Part shown: piece by piece, positions 1-5,473 of the stretch
Position numbering within the stretch: the first letter of the stretch is position 1
How the letters are laid out: the number at the start of each line of letters is the position of its first letter
Assembly (NCBI GenBank): GCA_903922745.1
Contig: CAIXVA010000147.1
Coordinates: 1-6,735, forward strand
Direction of reading: 5' to 3'
From: an uncultured Actinomycetes bacterium
Lineage (GTDB): Bacteria > Actinomycetota > Actinomycetes > Nanopelagicales > Nanopelagicaceae
DNA: 6,735 nt
Made by a program: the position numbers and the translations under genes
Notes under the pieces: model-generated
Databases searched by the model: none
Told to the model about the DNA's origin: nothing
What the model saw: the letters and a program-made list of their open reading frames with translations, nothing else

Positions 1-1
1 T

Positions 2-778
2 ATGGCAATTGAGGGAGCACCAGCAGGGTGGATGCAGGATTGGTCTGCACATGGTTCAGGCAAGAACGCCAATGTGGGAATTCTTTTGGTTCATGGTTTT
101 ACGGGTGCACCACCGTCGATGCGTCCATGGGGCGAGTTTTTCCATTCCAAGGGTTACACAGTTCGAGTACCACTATTGCCTGGGCATGGAACTACACCTG
201 AAGATTTAAACAAGGTTAAGTGGCAAGAATGGCCTGCAAAAGTCGAGTATGAGCTCCGCGAACTTCAGAAAACCTGCGACACAATTTTCATAGTGGGACT
301 TTCGATGGGTGGCGGCTTGGTTCTCAATGTTGCTGCTTCCAATAATGATGCGATCAAGGGAATTGTTTTAGTTAATCCTTGGATTCATCTCCCAGGTATA
401 ACTGTTGAAATGTCATTTTTGGCATCTCGTATTCGCAAGATGCGGTCTTCCGTGAGTGGTGACATCAAGCGCCCAGGTATTTCGGAGTTTGGTTATGACG
501 CAACACCAATGCGAGGGGTATATCAAGCTCTCAAAATGCTACGAGTTACACGCAAGAATCTTTGGTCAATAACTGTTCCTGTTCAGCTCTTTCATTCAGT
601 TGAGGATCACACTCTGCCGGTGTCTAATACTGAAATCATTTTGTCTGAGATTGGGTCAAAGGATAAAACACGGATCGAGTTGGTCAATAGTTATCACGTT
701 GCAACTTTAGATTATGACCAAGAACTTATATTCCAGAACAGCCATACATTTATTGAAGGATTAACGACCGGACGATAG
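2..778 (+). CDS. alpha/beta-hydrolase fold carboxylesterase / monoacylglycerol lipase-like
   Basis: Probable cytoplasmic serine esterase that hydrolyses short- or medium-chain acyl esters; the real substrate is unknown. The 258-residue protein carries the whole catalytic set. The oxyanion-hole motif HGFTG is at residues 31-35, and the nucleophile elbow GLSMGG puts the serine at 101. A likely acid, Asp202, sits in SVEDHTLP, and a likely histidine, His232, sits in NSYHVA. The layout matches the Est30-type carboxylesterases (about 250 residues), with a small cap between roughly residues 125 and 185. No signal peptide or membrane segment is seen. The ATG at position 2 gives an N-terminus of normal length for the family, but the window begins one base earlier, so an upstream start or ribosome site cannot be excluded. 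The 3' end overlaps the convergent exporter gene by 18 bp. Family is secure; substrate is not. Confidence 0.88.
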   Translation: MAIEGAPAGWMQDWSAHGSGKNANVGILLVHGFTGAPPSMRPWGEFFHSKGYTVRVPLLPGHGTTPEDLNKVKWQEWPAKVEYELRELQKTCDTIFIVGLSMGGGLVLNVAASNNDAIKGIVLVNPWIHLPGITVEMSFLASRIRKMRSSVSGDIKRPGISEFGYDATPMRGVYQALKMLRVTRKNLWSITVPVQLFHSVEDHTLPVSNTEIILSEIGSKDKTRIELVNSYHVATLDYDQELIFQNSHTFIEGLTTGR

Positions 779-1396
779 AGCTAAACCGATAGCCAGCCCC
801 ATAATTCCTACTGCTGATATGGCTGTGAGCGTTCGGCGAACAATCGGCTTTTGGATAAAGACGGAGGACTTTTTTACAGTCCAGATTAGGAAAATATTCC
901 AAGAAATTGAAACAAGGGCCCAGATTGAACCAAAGATGAAGATTCCCCACGCAAGGGAAAAGTTCTTGGGAACAAAAGCGGGTAAGAACGCAACGGCGTA
1001 GACAGCCGCTTTAACATTTGTAAGGTTTGTTAACAGTCCTAATCTAAATGAAGCCCAATTGCTGACCTCGCTTTTGCTGTCAAGATCAAATTTCCCAAAT
1101 TCATGCCTTAGCGCAAATAGTGTTTGCAATGAAACAACAACCAAGAAAATGACTCCAGCCCACTTAAGAATGGAGTAAGCAGTGTGTGATTGAGCAAAGA
1201 TGGCTGATAGACCTATTGCACTTGCAACAGCCCATGTGAGAATTCCCGCACAATTTCCAATTGCAGAAAGAAAAGCCGCCTTGCTGCCACCCAAAATTGA
1301 TTGCCTAAGAACCATGGCCACGCCTTGGCCCGGAACCATTACCAACAAAAGAGTTGTTAAGGCGAAGGCGGGAATATTGAGTAGTAACTGATTCAT
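761..1396 (-). CDS. LysE/RhtB-family amino-acid or metabolite exporter
   Basis: Probable inner-membrane efflux protein of the LysE/RhtB superfamily, which exports amino acids and related small metabolites by secondary transport. The 211-residue length is normal. About six hydrophobic segments can be seen, near residues 5-27, 40-62, 72-95, 120-142, 148-175 and 187-208. The N-terminal family signature is present (VPGQG at 21-25, then a GG-containing turn and a Gly-rich second helix), as is the mid-protein signature GLLTNLTNVKAAV (120-132) followed by AFLPAFV. The usual PGP of the signature reads PGQ here. The gene starts 23 bp after the flavoprotein gene on the same strand, so the two may be co-transcribed. 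There is no Shine-Dalgarno sequence before the ATG, but TATAGT lies 10 bp upstream and could give it its own near-leaderless transcript. The cargo cannot be predicted. Confidence 0.87.
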   Translation of the reverse strand: MNQLLLNIPAFALTTLLLVMVPGQGVAMVLRQSILGGSKAAFLSAIGNCAGILTWAVASAIGLSAIFAQSHTAYSILKWAGVIFLVVVSLQTLFALRHEFGKFDLDSKSEVSNWASFRLGLLTNLTNVKAAVYAVAFLPAFVPKNFSLAWGIFIFGSIWALVSISWNIFLIWTVKKSSVFIQKPIVRRTLTAISAVGIMGLAIGLALSSGR

Positions 1397-1406
1397 AGGA
1401 GTACGA

Positions 1407-1412
1407 ACTATA
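1407..1412 (-). promoter_or_regulatory. possible -10 element for the LysE-type exporter
   Basis: On the minus strand TATAGT (5 of 6 matches to TATAAT) lies 10 bp before the exporter ATG, inside the 23-bp gap after the flavoprotein gene. There is no ribosome site in the gap, which would suit a transcript starting within a few bases of the ATG. No -35 match is evident, so this is tentative. Confidence 0.3.
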
Positions 1413-1419
1413 GATTGTG

Positions 1420-2850
1420 TTACTTAGAAATCTGTTCCTTTAAGAAATTGATAGCTTGCACTGCGTTCCATCCCGTTGGGTATTTCGCACGCATTGCTCG
1501 TGGTCCTTCCAGATCTGAGCCAAATGTCAGCAACGAAATCTCGACTCTGCCATCTGGGCGTACTTGGCCTAAACCAATATCGGCCATGAGTGCGTTACAT
1601 AAACATTTAGATCCTTGTGCTTGATCAACTTGGCCATTCTTAAATTCATAATTATCAAGTGGCTCTGCAGGGCAGCGGTAGCCAATGCCACCTTTTTCGC
1701 GTTGATACATTGTGCGTAAATACCCTAGGTCGCAAATTCGCATGCGCTCTTTGTAGAGATTGTCATTTGAAAGCGTTTGATTGTTTTGAATAACTTTGAA
1801 TGGGAACCCGGTTGGAGATGCACTCGCATCAGTAAGAACGCGCATATTTGGGTCTGCCAGAGATTTAAGAACACCCGATCTGTTCTCTTCGGTGAATCCT
1901 GATTCGTTCGACAGTGCAAAGACTGAACCAACTTGAACGCCTTTAGCTCCATGAGCCAACGCTTCAACGACCTTTGCCGGGGTTGCAAATCCACCTGCTA
2001 GCCAAAAAGGAGAACCAGAAGCCAAAATCTTTTCAAGGTTTGGTATATCTAAATCGTTGTAAATCGCTTCCCCGTTATCATCGATTGCATTTTTAGCACG
2101 AGGGGGAGCGTTGTGACCGCCAGCAACATGGTATTCGATAACAAAGCCATCGGGTTTAGTTTCTTCATCCTTGTTTAGATACGCAACAAGTGCGTGTGAA
2201 GAAACGATAGCTAAAAATTGTGGACGCTTTATTGGAAAGTTTTCAATTCCAAGAGTTGTAGGATCAAAATGTAAATAATGCTTCTCTTTTGTTTCAGCTA
2301 CGTCGACCTTCATCGCTACCTTTTTACCAACCGAAATTTCATTGAGCACATGTGGAATTTGTGCAGGAATTCCAGCACCGATTAAAATATAATCAACGTT
2401 GGCAAGCATCGCACCGTAGAGCTGTGCGGGAATAGCCAGTTGGATCTTTTCTAAGATGTTCATTCCGATAAGGCCGTCATGACCTTCTTTGGCCAGCCAC
2501 ACTTCAACAAAACTAGATACCGCCAATAAATTGTTTGAGAAAAGGTTTCCCTTGATGCTTAACTTTGGAACATCCAAATAGGGCTTATCTGCGGGGCGAC
2601 CACCTTCGACAAAGAAGCGATCCATAATTTCGGCAATAGTTTTTTGATTCGGAAAATGCGACATTGCACGGCGAATATCACCTGATGCGTCTCCGTCTTG
2701 TAGTCGCCTAGCCACCACTGAATCAATGGCTGTTCCTGAAATAACTCCAAGCTCACCTGCAATTGCAACTTGCTTAGCTAATTGCCAAGAAGAGACGGCA
2801 ATACCCATGCCACCTTGAATAATTGTTGGGTACTTACTATCTCTCTCCAT
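1420..2850 (-). CDS. nitronate monooxygenase / PfaD-like FMN-dependent oxidoreductase (long form)
   Basis: A TIM-barrel FMN enzyme of the nitronate monooxygenase (2-nitropropane dioxygenase)/PfaD superfamily. The N-terminus PTIIQGGMGIAVS (8-20) is the typical flavin-site strand. GGHNAPPR (244-251) carries His246 at the position of the family catalytic histidine, and WLAGGF (283-288) plus GAKGVQVGS (301-309) form the phosphate-binding half of the barrel. At 476 residues it is well longer than classical enzymes (about 320-380). The extra length is an insertion after the first strands and a C-terminal extension with the protein's only four cysteines (373, 393, 416, 418). These features match a long bacterial subgroup usually annotated simply as nitronate monooxygenase; its true reaction is not known to me. 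PfaD proteins act as enoyl reductases in polyunsaturated fatty acid synthesis, but no synthase genes are nearby. The start has no Shine-Dalgarno sequence and may be leaderless. The exporter gene follows after 23 bp. Confidence 0.85.
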   Translation of the reverse strand: MERDSKYPTIIQGGMGIAVSSWQLAKQVAIAGELGVISGTAIDSVVARRLQDGDASGDIRRAMSHFPNQKTIAEIMDRFFVEGGRPADKPYLDVPKLSIKGNLFSNNLLAVSSFVEVWLAKEGHDGLIGMNILEKIQLAIPAQLYGAMLANVDYILIGAGIPAQIPHVLNEISVGKKVAMKVDVAETKEKHYLHFDPTTLGIENFPIKRPQFLAIVSSHALVAYLNKDEETKPDGFVIEYHVAGGHNAPPRAKNAIDDNGEAIYNDLDIPNLEKILASGSPFWLAGGFATPAKVVEALAHGAKGVQVGSVFALSNESGFTEENRSGVLKSLADPNMRVLTDASASPTGFPFKVIQNNQTLSNDNLYKERMRICDLGYLRTMYQREKGGIGYRCPAEPLDNYEFKNGQVDQAQGSKCLCNALMADIGLGQVRPDGRVEISLLTFGSDLEGPRAMRAKYPTGWNAVQAINFLKEQISK

Positions 2851-2856
2851 GTATCA

Positions 2857-2862
2857 ACTGTA
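2857..2862 (-). promoter_or_regulatory. possible -10 element for the flavoprotein gene (leaderless start)
   Basis: Minus-strand TACAGT (4 of 6 matches to TATAAT) ends exactly 6 bp before the ATG of the flavoprotein gene, the spacing expected when transcription begins at the start codon. No ribosome-binding sequence lies between. The rest of the 109-bp gap to tRNA-Val (2851-2959) shows no clear -35 box, hairpin terminator or small gene. Confidence 0.35.
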
Positions 2863-2959
2863 AAGAACAAAGGGCTGAACTGGCGAGTAGAAAGTGATTT
2901 CGCAGGGGTTAAATCGGGTGAATGTGAGGCATCTCTATCTGTAATGCTTGGAATCTAAG

Positions 2960-3031
2960 TGGACCGTACTGGGATCGAACCAGTGACCCCCACAATGTCA
3001 ATGTGGTGCTCTACCGCTGAGCCAACGATCC
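2960..3031 (-). tRNA. tRNA-Val(GAC)
   Basis: A full cloverleaf of 72 nt folds on the minus strand. The acceptor stem GGATCGT/ACGGTCC contains one T-G wobble, the D stem is GCTC/GAGC, and the anticodon stem CCACA/TGTGG encloses loop TTGACAT with anticodon GAC. The variable loop is 5 nt and the T stem is ACTGG/CCAGT with loop TTCGATC. The discriminator base is A, as expected for valine tRNAs. The 3' CCA is not encoded (the next bases are CTT). It is the last member of the Gly-Cys-Val series and is separated from tRNA-Cys by the cupin gene. Confidence 0.97.
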
Positions 3032-3043
3032 TTAGGTGTGCAA

Positions 3044-3049
3044 ACTATA
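3044..3049 (-). promoter_or_regulatory. possible -10 element for tRNA-Val
   Basis: Minus-strand TATAGT (5 of 6 matches to the consensus) lies 12 bp before the mature 5' end of tRNA-Val, in the 28-bp gap after the cupin stop. This would let tRNA-Val be transcribed independently of the cupin. A good -35 box is not visible at 16-19 bp, so confidence is limited. Confidence 0.35.
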
Positions 3050-3059
3050 CAACAGGCAA

Positions 3060-3404
3060 TTATCGGGCGTAATCATCCTCAATACGCTCAATATCATCTT
3101 CGCCAAAGTATGTGCCGGTTTGAACTTCAATGAAAACCAATTCTTCGGTACCACTATTGCCTATGCGATGGAGCTGTCCCATTTCAACAGCAACTGTTTC
3201 ACCTGGAAGCTTCGTAAATGTTTTGCCATCAATGACAACGGTTGCGATACCGGAAACTATTACCCAATGTTCGCGTCTTTTTTGGTGACGTTGATATGAA
3301 AGTCGAGTTCCTGGCTTTACGTAGATGCACTTAACTTTATAAAGTTCACTTTCCTGCAGAACTTCATACCGACCCCAAGGTCGAGTTGAATCATCTGCAG
3401 ACAT
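3060..3404 (-). CDS. small cupin protein, type II mannose-6-phosphate isomerase C-terminal-domain-like
   Basis: A 114-residue single-domain cupin. It opens with RPWGRYEV (8-15), continues through KVKCIYVKPGTRLSYQRH (23-40), and ends with IEVQTGTYFGEDDIERIEDDY (92-112). These are the hallmarks of the domain that forms the C-terminal third of bifunctional mannose-1-phosphate guanylyltransferase/mannose-6-phosphate isomerases. Likely metal ligands are Gln38, His40, Glu45 and His79. Only the isomerase-like cupin is present, with no nucleotidyltransferase domain. It may be a small sugar-phosphate isomerase or a metal-binding cupin of other function; the family cannot separate these. The reading frame stays open upstream through tRNA-Cys, but the true start is the ATG at 3402-3404, which has GGAGG 4 bp ahead and matches the domain boundary. 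It begins 41 bp after the encoded CCA of tRNA-Cys and ends 28 bp before tRNA-Val, so it is probably co-transcribed with tRNA-Cys. Confidence 0.88.
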   Translation of the reverse strand: MSADDSTRPWGRYEVLQESELYKVKCIYVKPGTRLSYQRHQKRREHWVIVSGIATVVIDGKTFTKLPGETVAVEMGQLHRIGNSGTEELVFIEVQTGTYFGEDDIERIEDDYAR

Positions 3405-3408
3405 TGTT

Positions 3409-3413
3409 CCTCC
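3409..3413 (-). promoter_or_regulatory. ribosome binding site deciding the cupin start
   Basis: Minus-strand GGAGG, 4 bp before the ATG at 3402-3404. It settles the start against the longer open frame that runs back through tRNA-Cys. It is one of only two strong Shine-Dalgarno sequences in the window; both belong to genes inside transcripts rather than at transcript starts. Confidence 0.8.
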
Positions 3414-3445
3414 GTTATGTGTAGAGCGAACTCTTTCACAAATAA

Positions 3446-3519
3446 TGGAGGTCGGGACGGGATTTGAACCCGTGTAGAGGGATTTGCAGTCCCTTGCCTC
3501 GCCTCTCGGCCACCCGACC
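3446..3519 (-). tRNA. tRNA-Cys(GCA), CCA encoded
   Basis: The minus strand folds into a cloverleaf of 71 nt plus an encoded CCA (3446-3448). The acceptor stem is GGTCGGG/CCCGACC, and a 3-bp D stem GCC/GGC has a 9-nt loop. The anticodon stem AGGGA/TCCCT encloses loop CTGCAAA with anticodon GCA. The variable loop is 4 nt, and the T stem ACGGG/CCCGT has loop TTCAAAT. The discriminator base is T (U73), the main cysteine identity element. It is the middle member of the Gly-Cys-Val series and the only one of the three with CCA in the DNA. Confidence 0.97.
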
Positions 3520-3525
3520 ATAGAA

Positions 3526-3577
3526 ATATCGCCGTTAGATTTAATTCTCTAGAGAGATCTATCTAAACGGCGAATAT
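3526..3577 (-). repeat. imperfect inverted repeat / hairpin between tRNA-Gly and tRNA-Cys
   Basis: Left arm 3526-3540 (ATAT, CGCCGT, TAGAT) pairs with right arm 3561-3577 (ATCTA, ACGGCG, ATAT). All 15 pairs match, with single unpaired A residues at 3566 and 3573 on the plus strand. The 20-nt interior holds a perfect 10-bp palindrome, TCTCTAGAGA, at 3546-3555. The structure fills most of the 61-bp spacer. No clear T-run follows on the minus strand, so it is not a typical terminator. It may guide processing of the tRNA precursor, act as an attenuator, or bind a protein. Confidence 0.7.
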
Positions 3578-3580
3578 CAG

Positions 3581-3653
3581 AGCGGACGACCGGGTTCGAA
3601 CCGGCGACCTGAACCTTGGCAAGGTTCCGCGCTACCAACTGCGCTACGTCCGC
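3581..3653 (-). tRNA. tRNA-Gly(GCC)
   Basis: A 73-nt cloverleaf on the minus strand. The acceptor stem is GCGGACG/CGTCCGC and the D stem is GCGC/GCGC. The anticodon stem GAACC/GGTTC encloses loop TTGCCAA with anticodon GCC. The T stem GCCGG/CCGGT (one G-T pair) has the consensus loop TTCGAAC. The discriminator base is T, as in bacterial glycine tRNAs. CCA is not encoded. It is the first gene of the leftward tRNA series, and a candidate promoter lies just ahead of it. Confidence 0.97.
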
Positions 3654-3663
3654 GAGGAGGGTA

Positions 3664-3693
3664 AATCTATCGCAGGAGAGGCGTAAGCGCCAA
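3664..3693 (-). promoter_or_regulatory. candidate promoter of the tRNA-Gly/Cys/Val series
   Basis: On the minus strand TTGGCG (3688-3693, 4 of 6 matches to TTGACA) and TAGATT (3664-3669, 4 of 6 matches to TATAAT) are separated by 18 bp. The -10 box is 10 bp before the mature tRNA-Gly end, placing the start site at about 3657. The position is right for a stable-RNA promoter, in the 68-bp gap shared with divergent pabB. The boxes are imperfect, so this is a prediction only. Confidence 0.5.
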
Positions 3694-3710
3694 AGTGAGG
3701 TTGATTGGTT

Positions 3711-3716
3711 AGCGTT
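3711..3716 (+). promoter_or_regulatory. weak possible -10 for pabB (leaderless start)
   Basis: TAGCGT, with only 3 of 6 matches to TATAAT, occupies about 3710-3715 and ends 6 bp before the GTG start of pabB, the same spacing seen for the flavoprotein gene. No Shine-Dalgarno sequence precedes the GTG. The match is poor and the call rests mainly on position. Confidence 0.2.
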
Positions 3717-3721
3717 AGCCC

Positions 3722-4714
3722 GTGCCATATGCGGAAAATTCATCATTGTTTTGGATGGGCGGCAGGCTTGCCACCGATCTTGTTGAAGTTTCTCATGACC
3801 CTGATTGTTTAGATGATGGCGGTTTTTGGGCTGTCTCAACAACATTTGAGAATGAATTTACAGCTGCAAAGTTTGCAACAGTAATTGATGCACCTTTTCC
3901 ATCAACCCCATGGATCCCAATGCAGGGGTTATGGAGTTCATCGCTGAGTGCTGATCAATATATTGCATACGTTGAACGAATCAGGAGTTCAGTGGCAGAT
4001 GGATGGGTATATCAAGTAAATGCCTGTCGACGATTGACTCACGCCGATGACGGACAATCCTTGCGCGGCCTTTTCTCTGAAATCTTAAAGAACAATCCAG
4101 CACCGTGGGCAAGTTATTTCGAAATTCCAGGTTTGATGATTGCATCTGCCTCACCGGAATTATTCTTAAGTCGAAATGGGTCAACGGTTAAAAGCTCACC
4201 AATTAAGGGAACGCAGCCCACAAATTCACAACAATTTGGTTCTAAGGATCAAGCAGAAAATGTCATGATCGTTGATTTGATGCGTAATGATTTCGGCCAA
4301 ATCTGTAAGAGTGGAACAGTTGAAGTGCCGAGACTTCTTTCCAGTGAAGAACATCCTGGATTACAACATCTTGTTTCCGATGTTCAAGGCGAGTTGTTAA
4401 ATGATATTTCGTGGAATCAAATCCTCACCGCGCTGTCACCTCCGGGCTCAGTAAGTGGTGCTCCGAAATCTTCGGCCACACAGGTAATCGCAGAGAATGA
4501 AATTGCTCGCGGACCATACTGCGGCGCACTGGGTTGGATTCAAGGCAATCAGGCGGTCCTATCCGTTGCAATTCGCACTTTCTGGAAGGATTTGCATATT
4601 AATTTTGGTACTGGTGCCGGAATTACATGGGGCAGTGATGCTTTCGCCGAATGGGAAGAGACTCAACTTAAGGCTAAGCGCCTAATCTCTATCGCTGGGG
4701 GAGGCTTGCAGTGA
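3722..4714 (+). CDS. pabB: aminodeoxychorismate synthase component I
   Basis: Converts chorismate, with ammonia from a PabA/TrpG glutaminase, to 4-amino-4-deoxychorismate on the way to p-aminobenzoate and folate. The chorismate-binding domain is complete. SASPELFL (142-149) and PIKGTQPT (160-167) are followed by the metal/substrate motif MIVDLMRNDFG (182-192), QHLVSDVQG (215-223) with catalytic His216, and PPGSVSGAPK (240-249). Lys162 in PIKGT is the residue that marks aminodeoxychorismate synthases; anthranilate and isochorismate enzymes carry other residues there, so PabB is preferred over TrpE. The 330 residues are fewer than the about 450 of E. coli PabB, with a much reduced N-terminal region, as in other compact forms. 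The start is the GTG at 3722: an in-frame TAG at 3716-3718 rules out anything earlier, and the next in-frame ATG would remove 11 residues. It overlaps pabC by 4 bp. No pabA is present here. Confidence 0.92.
   Translation: MPYAENSSLFWMGGRLATDLVEVSHDPDCLDDGGFWAVSTTFENEFTAAKFATVIDAPFPSTPWIPMQGLWSSSLSADQYIAYVERIRSSVADGWVYQVNACRRLTHADDGQSLRGLFSEILKNNPAPWASYFEIPGLMIASASPELFLSRNGSTVKSSPIKGTQPTNSQQFGSKDQAENVMIVDLMRNDFGQICKSGTVEVPRLLSSEEHPGLQHLVSDVQGELLNDISWNQILTALSPPGSVSGAPKSSATQVIAENEIARGPYCGALGWIQGNQAVLSVAIRTFWKDLHINFGTGAGITWGSDAFAEWEETQLKAKRLISIAGGGLQ
4700..4704 (+). promoter_or_regulatory. ribosome binding site of pabC inside the pabB 3' end
   Basis: GGAGG, within the longer run GGGGGAGG (4697-4704), lies 6 bp before the GTG of pabC and inside the last codons of pabB. 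It supports GTG at 4711 as the pabC start. With the GTGA stop/start overlap, it also points to translational coupling. Confidence 0.75.
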
Positions 4715-5469
4715 AAGTAATTGTTAACGGCGCCCTGGTTCCTATAGAACAATCACAGTGCACAACCCTTGGATGGCTAGAGGGTGCTGGAATTTTTGAA
4801 ACTATTAAAACTGTCGATGGAAAACCATGGGCCCTTTCTCGGCACATGCGAAGAGCGGTCAATAGTTCGGCTAGAGAAAACATTGTCCTACCTAATGAAG
4901 AGCTAGTGCGGGAATCTATTGCGACCTTACTATTTGCCGAAAGTCATCCCACTGGGCTCTTGCGGGTTTCATTTGATGCGACGGGCAATTGGGCTGCGGT
5001 CCATCTTCCATACACAGAAGTAATTTCTGCTGCCAAAGTCGGAATCCATCCGGATGCATTAATTATTGACGGTGTACCCGTTAAAAGTTATCCATACAAC
5101 CACCGCCTAGAAATTCTTGAGCAAGCTCGGGTTAATGGATTTGATGAAGCTCTAGTAACAAGTTCAGATGGCAAAGTGTGCGAAGGAGCGGTTACAAATG
5201 TGCTCCTTAAGATTGCGGGCAGTTGGTGTACACCACCTCTTTCGGACGGCGTACTTGCAGGGGTAATGCGCGCTCTGGTTATTGAATATTGCGATGTCAT
5301 GGTTCGATCTATCGCAGTATCTGAAATCGGAGATATTGAATCTGCTTTCTTATTAAGTAGCTTGCGGATAGCACAGCCAATTTCTTCCATAGATGGTCGA
5401 GAATTATCCCAATCACATGAATTTAGGGATGAAATAGAAGCGATGGCGCTTAGGACTTCGGTAGGCTAG
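4711..5469 (+). CDS. pabC: aminodeoxychorismate lyase-like class IV PLP aminotransferase-fold enzyme
   Basis: Likely cleaves 4-amino-4-deoxychorismate to p-aminobenzoate and pyruvate using pyridoxal phosphate. The 252-residue protein has the fold-type IV layout. The N-terminal strand MKVIVNG is followed by [10 protein letters not shown] (25-34) and an Arg/His-rich helix. Lys125 in VPVKSYPY is the expected Schiff-base lysine, followed by GFDEALV (143-149) and CEGAVTN (157-163) with Glu158. GVLAGVMR (180-187) and [14 protein letters not shown] (216-229) form the cofactor phosphate end. D-amino-acid and branched-chain aminotransferases share this fold, but the direct overlap with pabB makes the lyase role most likely. 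The GTG start overlaps the pabB TGA (GTGA), with a strong ribosome site 6 bp upstream. Only 4 bp separate its stop from thrS. Confidence 0.88.
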   Translation: MKVIVNGALVPIEQSQCTTLGWLEGAGIFETIKTVDGKPWALSRHMRRAVNSSARENIVLPNEELVRESIATLLFAESHPTGLLRVSFDATGNWAAVHLPYTEVISAAKVGIHPDALIIDGVPVKSYPYNHRLEILEQARVNGFDEALVTSSDGKVCEGAVTNVLLKIAGSWCTPPLSDGVLAGVMRALVIEYCDVMVRSIAVSEIGDIESAFLLSSLRIAQPISSIDGRELSQSHEFRDEIEAMALRTSVG

Positions 5470-5473
5470 GCAC

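Noticed and set aside
1420..2850. Part of a polyunsaturated fatty acid synthase locus (PfaD)
   Set aside because: No ketosynthase, dehydratase or other Pfa genes are in the window; superfamily likeness alone is not enough.
2851..2959. Possible terminator or small RNA after tRNA-Val
   Set aside because: No stable stem followed by a T-run is visible on either strand.
3036..3299. 87-residue plus-strand open frame opposite the cupin
   Set aside because: It is antisense to a well-supported cupin gene and to the tRNA-Val leader, with no ribosome site and no recognisable domain.
3405..3521. N-terminal extension of the cupin reading frame
   Set aside because: This segment is the tRNA-Cys gene and spacer read in frame; the ATG at 3402-3404 has the ribosome site and matches the domain boundary.
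3656..3660. GGAGG-like sequence on the plus strand before pabB
   Set aside because: It is more than 60 bp from the pabB GTG, next to tRNA-Gly, with no start codon and open frame at the right distance.
3680..3691. Small hairpin GGCG-TAAG-CGCC between the divergent promoters
   Set aside because: Only four base pairs and it overlaps the predicted tRNA -35 box; a chance match is likely.
3549..3845. 98-residue minus-strand open frame
   Set aside because: It covers tRNA-Gly, the promoter gap and the antisense of pabB, with no family resemblance; it is open by chance.
3722..4714. Anthranilate synthase component I (TrpE) as the identity of this gene
   Set aside because: PIKGT with Lys162 and the direct overlap with a class IV lyase gene favour aminodeoxychorismate synthase.
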